A DNA stretch of 64,000 nucleotides from the NCBI GenBank assembly GCA_948356915.1, contig CAOJCG010000006.1, positions 1-64,000 of the forward strand. Direction: 5' to 3'. Positions 54,580-63,741 of this stretch are shown here, piece after piece. This DNA comes from an uncultured Clostridiaceae bacterium (GTDB taxonomy: Bacteria; Bacillota; Clostridia; TANB77; CAG-508). The notes beneath the pieces were generated by a model that worked only from the letters and a program-made list of their open reading frames with translations, did no database searches and was not told the origin of the DNA. The number at the start of each line of letters is the position of its first letter. Position 1 is the first letter of the stretch. A program made the position numbers and the translations under genes.

Positions 54580-56625
54580 CTAACTATCTGTTTTATATAC
54601 CTTTTCCCTCATTCCTGGATTTTCATATTCTTGTGTAATTCCTTCTTTAAAAACTTCCCCTACAAATTGCCATGTATGGCCATTGTCTTTTGATTCATAT
54701 TTTGCCCTTGTTAGTCCATGGTTGTACCCACCTTCATATCCTCCTGAGGCTAATACTGTCAGTGTTCCGTCACTTTCTTTTGTTGGTAAATAGAAATAGT
54801 CGTAGCAGTTTTGCCATTCTTCTCCTTCTGGGTCTGATAGTGTGAATTCTCCTTTTGGGAAGTTTATTTTTGTGAATGTTTTTCCTGAGTCGTATGTTAC
54901 TAGTAAATCTGCTTTTGCACAGTATATACTATCTGGGCTTTCTAAGAAGCCTAAGCCATTTTCGTAAAATTTTATTTTACTAGGAGTTGTTACTGTTATT
55001 CGATTTATTGCTGTAAATTTTGTTCCTTTTTCTGTTATTTTTGTAATTCCCCATAGTGCATTTCCCATTACTTGGTCTACTACTTGCACTATGTATTCCT
55101 CATTTTCATTTATAACTTCATTATATATACAACTTTCCCTCTTTTCTTGGACTTTTTGTTCCTCTATAATAGCATTTTCCTCTTCTGTTATTTGCTTTCT
55201 TAGTTCTTCTTTATTAATATTCTTTTGTTTTACTTTCCATATTGATATATTAAATTCTTGCCATTTCATTTCTTTATTGTTATTTATAATATGTAACAGT
55301 ATCTTTTCTAGTTTTACTTTTTTACCTATTTCTATATCTTCTTTTAATTTTTTTTCTATCATTTTATAACTATCTTCGGTTGCTATTTTTTGTATATACA
55401 TGTAGTCAGTTGGTACTTGTGTATCCTTTCTATTTATGTTTTTATTTATTATTATTTTTTCTATATTTATAAAATTTATTATGCAATACACACTTAATAC
55501 TATTACAAATGCTGTTTTTATAAAATCGAATTTTTTATTAAATATGTATATTGTTGTTGGTACAAATATTGCAAGTTCAGTTAGTAATATTATATATACA
55601 AAGGTTCTTAGGTAAGTTAAACCATATTCCATTTCATACATATACATTCTAAACAAAGAAGATAGTACTATAATTATTGTAAATATTACTAAGAATATAT
55701 TTAATACTTTTATTATTTTTTCTTTTCTACTATTAAATTTATTTGATAGTAATATTATTGCAAAGTTAATAAATGATACAAACATTAACTGGAAGAAGCC
55801 TGTTCTTGCATATGTTGCATAGTCTATGTTTACATTTATTCTTGCAAATAGTGAACTTATTTGTATGTAGCAAAATACTGCATATACAAGGTTTAATGCT
55901 ATTAAAAGTAGTTTTAGTGTAAACTCATATTTATCACTTATATTTCCTAATTCTTTTGGCTCTTTATCTTTTTTATTTTGTAGCTTTAGTATAAAACTTA
56001 GTATCAAAAAGTATACTGCTATTATTAGTGCAAGTCTTATTATTATATTTATTGTAGTTTTTATGTTTAAGTTTCTTATTATATTTCCAATTCCTGAAAA
56101 CATTTCTGCAAATATACTATCTGCTGAAGCTAGTAATATTATTACTATACCTACTATTGCAAGTACAATTAGTATAGATGTTGTTAATTTTTTTATATCT
56201 ACTTTTCTTATTCCATTACTATCTTTTATATGTGATTTTGCATTTTCCTTTGTGTAATCTATTACTTCATTTACAGTTTCTAATGAGTCTACTGATATTC
56301 TCAATGCTGTATATAAATGTTTACTAAAGTATCCTTTTTTATTTGTTGTAATTGCATACATTAGTATATTAAGCACAATTATTATAAGTATGTTTGGCAC
56401 ATAAAATACTTTACTTGCAAATATGAAATATGTACTACTTAGTAATATTATTGGTATTAACAATAATAAACCATTTTTATTTATTATTTTATTTTTTCTA
56501 TTCATTATATATAGTAATATTCCATTTAATATTACTTCAAATATAATCATTGAAATTCCTATTTCTTTGCCATAAAATAAAATTGATTGGCTTATGGCTA
56601 TTCCTATGCTTCCTATAATTTCCAT
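54580..56625 (-). CDS. DUF4173-family membrane protein with C-terminal beta domain, 681 aa
   Basis: About eleven membrane helices include the DUF4173 core YATYARTGFFQLMFVSFINF. The C-terminal 200 residues are soluble and contain BNR/sialidase-like repeats (VTYDSGKTFTKINF, YESKDNGHTWQFVGEVF). Start immediately follows the HTH gene stop by 5 nt. DUF4173 proteins often pair with HTH and DUF2975 genes, as here. Function unknown. Confidence 0.8.
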   Translation of the reverse strand: MEIIGSIGIAISQSILFYGKEIGISMIIFEVILNGILLYIMNRKNKIINKNGLLLLIPIILLSSTYFIFASKVFYVPNILIIIVLNILMYAITTNKKGYFSKHLYTALRISVDSLETVNEVIDYTKENAKSHIKDSNGIRKVDIKKLTTSILIVLAIVGIVIILLASADSIFAEMFSGIGNIIRNLNIKTTINIIIRLALIIAVYFLILSFILKLQNKKDKEPKELGNISDKYEFTLKLLLIALNLVYAVFCYIQISSLFARINVNIDYATYARTGFFQLMFVSFINFAIILLSNKFNSRKEKIIKVLNIFLVIFTIIIVLSSLFRMYMYEMEYGLTYLRTFVYIILLTELAIFVPTTIYIFNKKFDFIKTAFVIVLSVYCIINFINIEKIIINKNINRKDTQVPTDYMYIQKIATEDSYKMIEKKLKEDIEIGKKVKLEKILLHIINNNKEMKWQEFNISIWKVKQKNINKEELRKQITEEENAIIEEQKVQEKRESCIYNEVINENEEYIVQVVDQVMGNALWGITKITEKGTKFTAINRITVTTPSKIKFYENGLGFLESPDSIYCAKADLLVTYDSGKTFTKINFPKGEFTLSDPEGEEWQNCYDYFYLPTKESDGTLTVLASGGYEGGYNHGLTRAKYESKDNGHTWQFVGEVFKEGITQEYENPGMREKVYKTDS

Positions 56626-56630
56626 AATAA

Positions 56631-56846
56631 TTATTCTCCTTTACCTTTTTCATAATCTAATATATCTCCTGGCTTACATTCTAAAATTTCACATATCTTT
56701 TCTAGTGTTGAAAACCTTATTGCTTTTGCTTTATTTGTTTTTAGTATTGAAAGATTTGCAGGAGTGATTCCAACTTTTTCGGCTAGCTCACCTGATGACA
56801 TTTTTCTTTTTGCTAACATTACATCTACGTTAACTATTATTGGCAT
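56631..56846 (-). CDS. YozG-type HTH regulator, 71 aa
   Basis: A compact Cro/C1-type HTH (MLAKRKMSSGELAEKVGITP ... NLSILKTNKAKAIRFSTLEK) of the YozG class. It lies between DUF2975 and DUF4173 genes, a frequent operon arrangement, and probably regulates them. Confidence 0.85.
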   Translation of the reverse strand: MPIIVNVDVMLAKRKMSSGELAEKVGITPANLSILKTNKAKAIRFSTLEKICEILECKPGDILDYEKGKGE

Positions 56847-56913
56847 TTTTATCCTTCCTCCTTATTTTATAATTTACAGCTAAATATATTTTTGTTTGTA
56901 AATTGTAACTATT

Positions 56914-57444
56914 TTAAACTACTAAATCATTTTCTTCTTTATACTCTATTGCTTTTTTGTATATTTCATTTAATATTTTTATTCCTATTCCTAAAAGTAT
57001 AAATGCTACACTAAATGTTCCTAAAAGTAATGAGCATAGTATTGTTACTTCTACATTAATGGCTAGTGATTTTATATAATATATTAAGTTAAGCATTATA
57101 ACAAAATATAATATTCCTATTATAATTGATGAAATAGATATTTTGTTTAAATGATAACTATTTGTATTATCAAATAATTTATTTTCTTTTAAGTTTTTGA
57201 ATATTTTTATAAATTTTGAAATTATATACAGTGCTACTAGACCTGTTACTAAGAATATTCCTAGTGCTAATGTAAGTGATATTGGCTGTAATATATTTGT
57301 TATGCTATACCTTGAAAATTCTGATATTGTTACTATTATGAACATTGCTAATACTGCAAAATCTATTAATGCTATTATTATAAATAGTGCTTCTAAACCT
57401 CTCTCTACTTTTGATGATAAGCTTTTTTCTCCTAATATTTTCAT
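56914..57444 (-). CDS. DUF2975-family membrane protein, 176 aa
   Basis: Four membrane helices with the DUF2975 pattern, followed by the YozG-type regulator. The two are nearly always neighbours in Bacillota. Function unknown, possibly membrane stress related. Confidence 0.82.
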   Translation of the reverse strand: MKILGEKSLSSKVERGLEALFIIIALIDFAVLAMFIIVTISEFSRYSITNILQPISLTLALGIFLVTGLVALYIISKFIKIFKNLKENKLFDNTNSYHLNKISISSIIIGILYFVIMLNLIYYIKSLAINVEVTILCSLLLGTFSVAFILLGIGIKILNEIYKKAIEYKEENDLVV

Positions 57445-57549
57445 TATCTTTCCTCCTTTTGTTGTGGTTAGTATATATTATTTATTTTTGTTTGTCAATA
57501 CTTTTTTATTGTTTTTCGATATTAATATTGCAAGGATTAGTAAAAAAGT

Positions 57550-57592
57550 AGAAAGTTATTTCGCATTTTCGAAATAACTTTCTGTTTTTTTA
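57550..57592. terminator. Terminator
   Basis: AGAAAGTTATTTCG...CGAAATAACTTTCT stem with 3' T-run, upstream of the DUF2975 promoter. Confidence 0.85.
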
Positions 57593-57666
57593 CTTTTATT
57601 TCTCTTTTTCTATTTTTTAGTATAGTTGTACAATAGTTATATTAAAAAATTAAATTCATTAAACGC

Positions 57667-57697
57667 AAATAAAGCGAGAATTTCCTCGCTTTATTGT
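57667..57697. terminator. Terminator downstream of the type III toxin gene
   Basis: AATAAAGCGAG...CTCGCTTTATT, an 11-bp stem, lies about 85 bp past the toxin stop. Confidence 0.75.
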
Positions 57698-57781
57698 GTA
57701 AACTAACTAGTAAAATTCTTCCAAAATGCATTTTTCAAATTTTTCATACATTTTACCACACAAAAAGCAGTAGAATCTTTT

Positions 57782-58270
57782 TTATTTTATGTGGTTTTCT
57801 TCTAATAATATGTTTTTCATTTCAATTATATTATAAAATGGAACATTTATCCCTTCTTCTGCAAGTCTTACTACTCTTAATGCAATAGTTATAATCTCAT
57901 TTCTTACTATTTCTGGAATTTCTACATCTATATTTGAATTTATGTACTTTTCAGCTATATATTTTTCTGTTATTGGAAATATATTTTGTATTAAAAATAC
58001 TGCCTTTTTTCCTAGTACATTTCCAAAAACGAAATTATAAACTGGTCGATTTCCAACTTTTAATTTTTTATTGTCATAAATTTTTTTATATTTTTCATAT
58101 TTAGTTGATATTGGAACAAACCATATTATATTTTTATCTTTTCTGTCTTTAAAACAAAAATAACAAGGTCTTTTATTACCATTCTCTTTATTTTCCATTA
58201 GTTTATATTTTTTAAACACATCAAAGAACTCATCTTTTATAAAATAAAATTTTCCATCTTCTATTAACAT
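57782..58270 (-). CDS. CptN-like type III toxin (endoribonuclease), 162 aa
   Basis: The start DGKFYFIKDEFFDVFKKYKL, then RPCYFCFKDRK, IIWFVPISTKYEKYKKIY and VFGNVLGKKAVFLIQNIFPI match the CptN branch of ToxN/AbiQ-type RNases as I recall it. The genetic setting is diagnostic: directly upstream lie a promoter, 48-nt tandem repeats and a terminator, the standard type III arrangement. The toxin cleaves RNA, including its own antitoxin precursor, and is held inactive by the repeat RNA. Such systems give phage defence by abortive infection. Confidence 0.8.
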   Translation of the reverse strand: MLIEDGKFYFIKDEFFDVFKKYKLMENKENGNKRPCYFCFKDRKDKNIIWFVPISTKYEKYKKIYDNKKLKVGNRPVYNFVFGNVLGKKAVFLIQNIFPITEKYIAEKYINSNIDVEIPEIVRNEIITIALRVVRLAEEGINVPFYNIIEMKNILLEENHIK

Positions 58271-58289
58271 TATTTTACTCCTTTTTATG

Positions 58290-58330
58290 AAAATATGGGA
58301 TCTAAATTAATTTTATAGACCCCATATTTT
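58290..58330 (-). terminator. Attenuating terminator between antitoxin RNA and toxin
   Basis: AAAATATGGGGTCTA pairs with TAGATCCCATATTTT (one G-U pair), a 15-bp stem. Placed between repeats and toxin, it sets a high antitoxin-to-toxin ratio, as in known type III systems. Confidence 0.88.
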
Positions 58331-58478
58331 ACTATAATTAACATTTTTTCACCTGCACATTTATATCTCGCAAGCAGGGTTGCGGTTCACATTTTTTCAC
58401 CTATCCATTTATTCGACGCAAATAGGGTTGCGACTCACATTTTTTAATTATAGTAGATATTAAATATCCACTACTATT
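58290..58478 (-). ncRNA. CptI-like antitoxin RNA, 2.2 repeats of 48 nt
   Basis: Transcribed leftward, it contains unit 1 (58398-58445), unit 2 (58350-58397) and a partial unit (58331-58349). Each unit has stem 1 CGCAA/TTGCG and a loop segment that can pair downstream: CCTAT with ATAGG in unit 1, CCTGC with GCAGG in unit 2. That covariation supports an H-type pseudoknot like ToxI. It neutralises the adjacent toxin. Confidence 0.8.
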
Positions 58479-58484
58479 GTATTT

Positions 58485-58514
58485 ATTATATAACCATTTT
58501 ATTCATTATGTCAA
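58485..58514 (-). promoter_or_regulatory. Promoter of the type III antitoxin/toxin operon
   Basis: TTGACA (58509-58514) and TATAAT (58485-58490) with an 18-bp spacer, both perfect consensus boxes. The -35 box abuts the stop codon of the ABC-F relic. Confidence 0.85.
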
Positions 58515-58967
58515 TACTTTCTTTGGTTTTTCTATTTTTCCAAGTCTACCACTTTTGTTGCTACTTTTTTTCACAAATGCTTCATCATGCTCTACAAATA
58601 TAAGTGTTGGCTTATATTTTAGTATTGCTTCTTCTATTTGTATTCTTGTTAGAATGTCTATATAGTTTAGTGGTTCGTCCCATATATAAATATTTGCGGG
58701 TTCTGATATGCTTTTTGCTATTAGTACTTTTTTCTTTTGTCCTTCACTCATTTTGCTTATGTCGCTTTCAAATTCTGAATTTGTAAACCCCATTTTTGAT
58801 AGCATTGCTTTAAATATACTTTCTTCTATTTTGCTCTGCTTTGCATATTCTTTTAGTGTTCCTTTTAGGTGTTCTGTGCTTTGTGATAGTATATTCATCT
58901 GGCTGATTTGGATTATATTGTATTCTATTGTCAAAAAAATATAAATATTTGATATACTCAATATCAA
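58506..58967 (-). pseudogene. Truncated ABC-F ribosome-protection protein
   Basis: Only the second nucleotide-binding domain remains: ISKMSEGQKKKVLIAKSISE (signature), IYIWDEPLNYIDILTRIQIE (Walker B) and FVEHDEAFVKK (H-loop). This is the C-terminus of Lsa/Vga/Msr-like ABC-F proteins that protect ribosomes from antibiotics. The first NBD and linker are missing, so it is a relic. Decay here is not at a CGG codon. Confidence 0.8.
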
Positions 58968-59017
58968 TTTTATATAATCTTAAATTGTTCATTAATTACT
59001 CCTCTAAAATATTACAA

Positions 59018-59090
59018 AGTGAGAGCCTCTTTTTAAAGCCCTCACTCTTACTTTTTTACCCTACTTATAGGCTAGGGGTTTCCTCTTCAT
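59018..59090 (-). promoter_or_regulatory. Possible attenuator leader of the ABC-F relic
   Basis: A 9-aa frame MKRKPLAYK (59061-59090) is followed by a 9-bp hairpin AGTGAGGGC/GCTCTCACT (59018-59046). This looks like the upstream-ORF plus hairpin leaders known for ribosome-protection ABC-F genes. The gene it would control is now truncated. Confidence 0.35.
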
Positions 59091-59244
59091 AATATTTTGC
59101 AATATTACTTCTTTTAGTATATTTATTATACTATTTTTTTTATTCATTTTGTCAATGATTTCGTAGAATTTTCAAACTTTCTAAATTTTTTATATTCAAA
59201 TTATAAAGTAGTTTTCATTAATTATATGAATTCTTAGTATTACT

Positions 59245-59817
59245 CTATAAATATTTTAGCCATAAATTTTTTATTTTTTCATATATTTCTTTCCAGTCAT
59301 TAACTCTATAAAAACTATTCTTATCTCCTATATTACTTTTACTATTAAATAATATAGTTTCAATTCCTATTTCTTTGACTTTGCTACAATTTGCTATGGA
59401 ATCATCTATAAATAAATCTATTTTTTCATTTTTGCAAACCTTTGCTTTATCAAAATCACAAACTAATTTATCATATTGAATATTATTGTTTTTCAATTCT
59501 TCAGTCGTTGTTTTATATTCATCTGTATATAATGTTTTGTCTCTTGCTGTAATAACTATTATTTTATGTCCTAAATCTTTTATTTTATCAATATATTCTG
59601 CAACATTTGGTTTGAAAGGTGTATTAGGAATAACTTTATCATAATATTTTTTTGCAAATTCAAGTTCTCTTTCTTTCATTTCTTTTGGCAGATTACTATA
59701 TGAAATATTGTTTTGTTTCAAATATTTTATATCTACATTAAAAAATTCTGCTATATATGGCATCAAATATTCAAATGTATCTGCCATTGTATCATCTATA
59801 TCTATTCCTATTTTCAT
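59245..59817 (-). CDS. HAD-family 5'-nucleotidase (NT5C-like), 190 aa
   Basis: HAD motif I GIDIDDTMADTFEY (Asp-x-Asp), motif II IVITARD, and motif IV DLFIDDSIANC are in order; this matches the NT5C/deoxyribonucleotidase group. It dephosphorylates nucleotides or a related small substrate. It lies 19 nt downstream of the Nudix gene in one operon. Confidence 0.8.
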   Translation of the reverse strand: MKIGIDIDDTMADTFEYLMPYIAEFFNVDIKYLKQNNISYSNLPKEMKERELEFAKKYYDKVIPNTPFKPNVAEYIDKIKDLGHKIIVITARDKTLYTDEYKTTTEELKNNNIQYDKLVCDFDKAKVCKNEKIDLFIDDSIANCSKVKEIGIETILFNSKSNIGDKNSFYRVNDWKEIYEKIKNLWLKYL

Positions 59818-59836
59818 ATTTATTCCTCCTCTATAA

Positions 59837-60364
59837 TTATTTTAAATATTTTATAATTTTCTTATAGAGTTCGTCTCTTTTCATTATATTTTCATTTAAT
59901 ACAATTTCATTAAATTCTTTTAAATTACATAATTTTACTTGTTCAACTTCACTTTCTTGTATTTTTATATCATTTAATTCTATTTTTTCTTTTTTTACAA
60001 CATAACAATCATAAATTTGATTATCAATATAATTTTCTTTTATTTTTTCTATATCTCTATATGTTAGTATATGTTCAAGTTCTTTTTCATTTATACTTAT
60101 TCCTACTTCTTCTAAAATTTCTCTTACTGCTGCTTGTTTAGAAGTTTCTCCACTTGACACATGCCCTGCTACTGTCACATCCCATTTTTCTGGATTCACT
60201 GCTTTGCTTTTTGAACGTTGTTGCATCAATATATATCCTTTTGCATCTATAATTGTAATTACAACTATTTTATGGCATAATCCTTTCTTATGTATTTGTT
60301 CTTTTGTTAAAATTTCTCCTATTCTATTTCCATTTTCATCTAGCACATCTATTAATTCTTCCAT
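59837..60364 (-). CDS. Nudix hydrolase (Idi/YfcD-like), 175 aa
   Basis: The Nudix box GHVSSGETSKQAAVREILEE-VG is complete (G-x5-E-x7-REUxEExGU). The N-terminus ELIDVLDENGNRIGEILTK is typical of the YfcD/isopentenyl-isomerase-like Nudix group. It hydrolyses a nucleoside diphosphate derivative; substrate unknown. Confidence 0.9.
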   Translation of the reverse strand: MEELIDVLDENGNRIGEILTKEQIHKKGLCHKIVVITIIDAKGYILMQQRSKSKAVNPEKWDVTVAGHVSSGETSKQAAVREILEEVGISINEKELEHILTYRDIEKIKENYIDNQIYDCYVVKKEKIELNDIKIQESEVEQVKLCNLKEFNEIVLNENIMKRDELYKKIIKYLK

Positions 60365-60382
60365 TATTTTGCCTCCTTTTCT

Positions 60383-61030
60383 CTAATCTATATCTTTTAC
60401 TTTTATTCCTAACAAATAGATTAAATCTAATGATTGAAATTCATTTATTATTGCTCCTTTTATATCTTCTAACGATACTGCTATTCCTTCAATTATACTA
60501 CCTGATAAATCTACTGCCTTTAGACTTGTTTTAAAAAATTGTACTCTTGTTAAATCTGCTTCTTTTAATATTATATTTTTTGTTTCATTTTCATTAAAAC
60601 AACTATTTCTTAACATTGTATTTTTAAATAGCATATTTCTCATACTTGACATTGATATATTAGTATAATTCATATTTGTATCTATAAAACCCACATCATA
60701 TAAGCCATTTTCAATAAAGTTACAGCCAGTTAATTTACAGTTATTAAATTCACATCTTATAAAACTACAATTATCAAAAGAAGTGTTTGAAAAATTGCAA
60801 TTGTTAAATTGTATATCTATAAAAGTGTTTTTTTCTAAATTACTATTAATAATTTCGGTATTGTTTATTATTGCTCTTTTTATTGTTATGTCTGTAAGTT
60901 CTATGTTTTCTTTTTTATAAGCTTCTATGATAATGTTTTCTATTTCGTCATCTTTTTGTATTTCATCTAGTAGCTTTTCTATTTTGTTTAAGCTTTCTAG
61001 TGTTATTTGTTGTGGTTTTAATATAGACAT
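60383..61030 (-). CDS. Pentapeptide-repeat protein, 215 aa
   Basis: Consecutive A(N/D)LXX-type repeats (FNNCNFSNTSFDNCSFIRCE, FNNCKLTGCNF...) form a quadrilateral beta-helix from about residue 60 to 190. Qnr/McbG-like members mimic DNA and protect gyrase, but many others have unknown roles. Located 18 nt from the Nudix gene. Confidence 0.85.
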   Translation of the reverse strand: MSILKPQQITLESLNKIEKLLDEIQKDDEIENIIIEAYKKENIELTDITIKRAIINNTEIINSNLEKNTFIDIQFNNCNFSNTSFDNCSFIRCEFNNCKLTGCNFIENGLYDVGFIDTNMNYTNISMSSMRNMLFKNTMLRNSCFNENETKNIILKEADLTRVQFFKTSLKAVDLSGSIIEGIAVSLEDIKGAIINEFQSLDLIYLLGIKVKDID

Positions 61031-61062
61031 TATTTTGCTCCATTCTATTTATTTTTTAAGAA

Positions 61063-61503
61063 TTATTTTAGAAATATATCATCATTTATTTTTAATACCA
61101 TTCTTCTATAATGAGTTTTAAAACCTAATCTTTCATATAAATCTCTTGCAATATTTTCTCCCATTACTTCTAATGACAAATCTTTATCTTGTTCTTTTGC
61201 CATGCCAATTATTTTATTTAGGGTTATTGTTCCTATTCCTTTATTTCTATATTTTTCGTCTATATAAAATCTATACAAATATAACTCTTTTGGATAATTT
61301 TTTATTCCTATAAATCCAACCATTTCATTATTAAATATAATTTTATAATATTCTTCATTTTGTTCAAAAGTAAGCTCTTCTGGTTTTATAATTCTTAATT
61401 GATATATTTGGTCTACTGTATTGTGATGCTTCCATTCTTCTATAATCCATTTTCTAAAATAGTCATTGTTTTCTTTTTCTAATGTTACTTCTAATTTTTC
61501 CAT
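61063..61503 (-). CDS. GNAT-family N-acetyltransferase, 146 aa
   Basis: The acetyl-CoA binding segment FYIDEKYRNKGIGTITLNKI (motif A, R-x-x-G-x-G) and YERLGFKTHYRRMVLKI (motif B) are clear. The substrate is unknown. It starts a four-gene leftward operon with the pentapeptide, Nudix and HAD genes. Confidence 0.88.
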   Translation of the reverse strand: MEKLEVTLEKENNDYFRKWIIEEWKHHNTVDQIYQLRIIKPEELTFEQNEEYYKIIFNNEMVGFIGIKNYPKELYLYRFYIDEKYRNKGIGTITLNKIIGMAKEQDKDLSLEVMGENIARDLYERLGFKTHYRRMVLKINDDIFLK

Positions 61504-61553
61504 TTTTGTTCTCCTTTTTTATACTTTATTACAGCCATAATATCATAAGAAAC

Positions 61554-61593
61554 AAAAAAATCATAGACTTATTATAAAATCTATGATTTTTTT
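61554..61593. terminator. Bidirectional terminator
   Basis: AAAAAAATCATAGA...TCTATGATTTTTTT stem upstream of the GNAT operon. Confidence 0.85.
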
Positions 61594-61918
61594 ATTTCTT
61601 ATATATTTCTTTTAGCTATTATTGTTTTTAATAACCAGTATATAAATATTAATTTATATATTATGTACGTTTTTTTACACTTTTTTTGTTTATACATGTT
61701 TCGAGAATATTTTTATAATTTGTTAATAATATATTTTGGTAATAATCAGCTCATTTATATAGAATTCACTATGCTATATAATCGAGTTAAGCAATATATC
61801 GTCTGTATTTTTCTTTAATTCATTTATTTGTCTAGTATATAGTTGATTAAGACTGTGCTATATATACTTTTTTAATGAATTTGTTAGAGTTGCTATTTAT
61901 AACTATTTGGCAAAATAT
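61594..61918. other. Gene-free region downstream of spoIIIAA
   Basis: 325 bp of AT-rich sequence. The spoIIIAB gene expected after spoIIIAA is absent, and I see no coding remnant on either strand. Confidence 0.5.
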
Positions 61919-63008
61919 TTAATCGAATTTTGATAGAGATTGATCATAAATGTATTCATTTTCTTTTATTTGTACATACAATTTTTCTTCTTTATTTAGT
62001 CCATATACTCTCTCTATTCCACACTTTTCCTTTTTATCACTTAAAAATATTATTCTCTCAAAACAATAATTTTCTATTAATTTATTTAGTGCTGGATTTA
62101 GTTTTATATCTTCTATAGAGCTGCCATGTGCTGTGAATATTCCTTTTATTCCACAGCATATTCCATATCTTATAGCTTCTACATCTTCCATACTTCCTAT
62201 TTCATCTGCTACTATTACTTTTGGGCTCATTGAGCGAATTAACATTTTCATTCCTAAATGTTTTGTTATTCCATCTAGTATGTCGGTTCTTATTCCTACA
62301 TCATTTTGTGGAATTCCTCTATACATTGCTGCTATTTCTCCTCTTTCATCTACTACTCCTACATTTATTCCCCTAAACTGTATATTTTCTATTCCATTAC
62401 TAATTCTTCTTACTAAGTCTCTTAATAATGTGGTTTTTCCTACACCTGGTGAAGATACTATTAGTGTGCTGTATATGTTGTTTTCTTCAAAATTTATTAC
62501 ATGTTTTATTATTCTGTCGCTTGCACCTAGTATCTGTTTTGCAATTCTAAAGTTTAAGCTTGATATGTATGATATATTAAGTACTTTACCATCTTTTATA
62601 ACAGTATTTCCTGTAATCCCTACCCTATGTCCTCCTTTTAAGGTAATATAGCCGATTTACTATTTGGTTTTGATAGCTATATATAGAGTTATCACATATT
62701 TGTTGTAATATTTCTAATATTTCTTCTGAAGTTATATTATATTCAATTATTATTTCTGCTTGTCCTAATTTCATTATTATTGGTCTATTTACCCTTATGC
62801 GTATTTCTTCTAAGTAGTTTAGGTTTATATTGTTCTTTACAAAATATTCGTCTATTTTTCTTACAACATTATTAGGAAAGCATCTTAAAATGTTATTTAT
62901 ATTTATCATAATATTAATAGTATATGATTTTAAAACATTGTTTAGAACTATAAGTTTAAAACACGTAAGTGGTTCCTCCACACTAACCAGTATTGCTTGC
63001 CTATACAA
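61919..63008 (-). CDS. spoIIIAA: Stage III sporulation ATPase SpoIIIAA; needs +1 shift at CGG
   Basis: The N-terminal ORF (ILRCFPNNVVRKIDEYF ... LEEIRIRVNRP) breaks at CGG 62652-62654. Skipping C gives QIVNGYITLKGGHRVGITGN, the conserved SpoIIIAA segment, then Walker A SSPGVGKTTLLRDL, VVDERGEIAAMYRG and DEIGSMEDVEAI down to 61919. The most likely start is the internal ATG at 62909, giving about 329 aa. SpoIIIAA powers the mother-cell/forespore channel. It is not followed by spoIIIAB, which is unusual. Confidence 0.88.
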
Positions 63009-63032
63009 GTTTATTTTTCCTATACAGTAAGA

Positions 63033-63067
63033 AAAAGAGAGAACTTAATTTATAAATTCTCTCTTTT
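63033..63067. terminator. Bidirectional terminator
   Basis: AAAAAGAGAGAA...TTCTCTCTTTT stem after the 63078 gene. Confidence 0.75.
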
Positions 63068-63077
63068 CGTTTTAATA

Positions 63078-63494
63078 TTAGACTCCTACTGTTATTGCTG
63101 CAAATATTAAAAGTACAAATATAACTATTGTCATAATTTCAAATGCTATTTTAGCTGCTGCTGTCTTTTCTGAATATGCTATATTGATTATACTCGTTTC
63201 TCCCCCTGTCTTTAATGTAAGAAGCGTTTTTTCAGTCTTCATTTTTACGCTTGTAATTTTGCCTTCTTCTTTTACTATTGTTGCCTCTGCATCTTCCATT
63301 TCATCTGGAATTTTCTTTTCCAAAATAATGTCTCTTGCAATGTTTCTTAATTCTTCTTTTATTTCTTCTGAATCTTCACCTATGTTCATTTTTTTTGCCC
63401 ATAGTATTCTCCGTTTAGCTATTGGTAATGCAATTAAATAGCAAACTCCATAAATTCCGCCCATAAACAGCATAAAAATTAATCCACCTAACAT
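63078..63494 (-). CDS. Membrane protein with two helices, 138 aa
   Basis: A hydrophobic N-terminal helix (residues 2-24) and a C-terminal helix (about 113-136) flank a charged helix and beta region. The ATG at 63494 fits GGAGGGCTCTGTA. The CGG at 63411-63413 (Ala-Lys-Arg-Arg) must be read as Arg because a shift would end the protein within ten codons. Family not recognised. Confidence 0.6.
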   Translation of the reverse strand: MLGGLIFMLFMGGIYGVCYLIALPIAKRRILWAKKMNIGEDSEEIKEELRNIARDIILEKKIPDEMEDAEATIVKEEGKITSVKMKTEKTLLTLKTGGETSIINIAYSEKTAAAKIAFEIMTIVIFVLLIFAAITVGV

Positions 63495-63636
63495 TACAGA
63501 GCCCTCCTTTTGTGCATATTGCACGATGCTTATTTTTATATGTTACTTTTATAAGTTTATCATAAATTACATAATTTCGCAAGTTGTTTACTTAATATTA
63601 TTAATAAAAATAGAAAAAAGTGGGATTCGTCATATA

Positions 63637-63667
63637 GGTCGCCCTTTAGTAGCACCCACTACAATGT
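63637..63667. repeat. Degenerate GGTCGC palindromic repeat
   Basis: GGTCGCCCTTTAGTAGCACC followed by CACTACAATG, a decayed copy of the repeat found inside rqcH at 14264. Confidence 0.7.
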
Positions 63668-63708
63668 AAGATATATTTCAAAATTCAATTTTTCCTATAA
63701 TAGAAACA

Positions 63709-63738
63709 AATGACGCATTGGTATTCCAATACGTCATT
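63709..63738. terminator. Terminator of yebC
   Basis: AATGACGCATTGG-TATT-CCAATACGTCATT, overlapping the last gene-free bases before the yebC stop. Confidence 0.75.
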
Positions 63739-63741
63739 ATT

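Noticed and set aside
58331..58445. CRISPR array
   Set aside because: The 48-nt units are contiguous with no spacers, and their position fits a type III antitoxin RNA.
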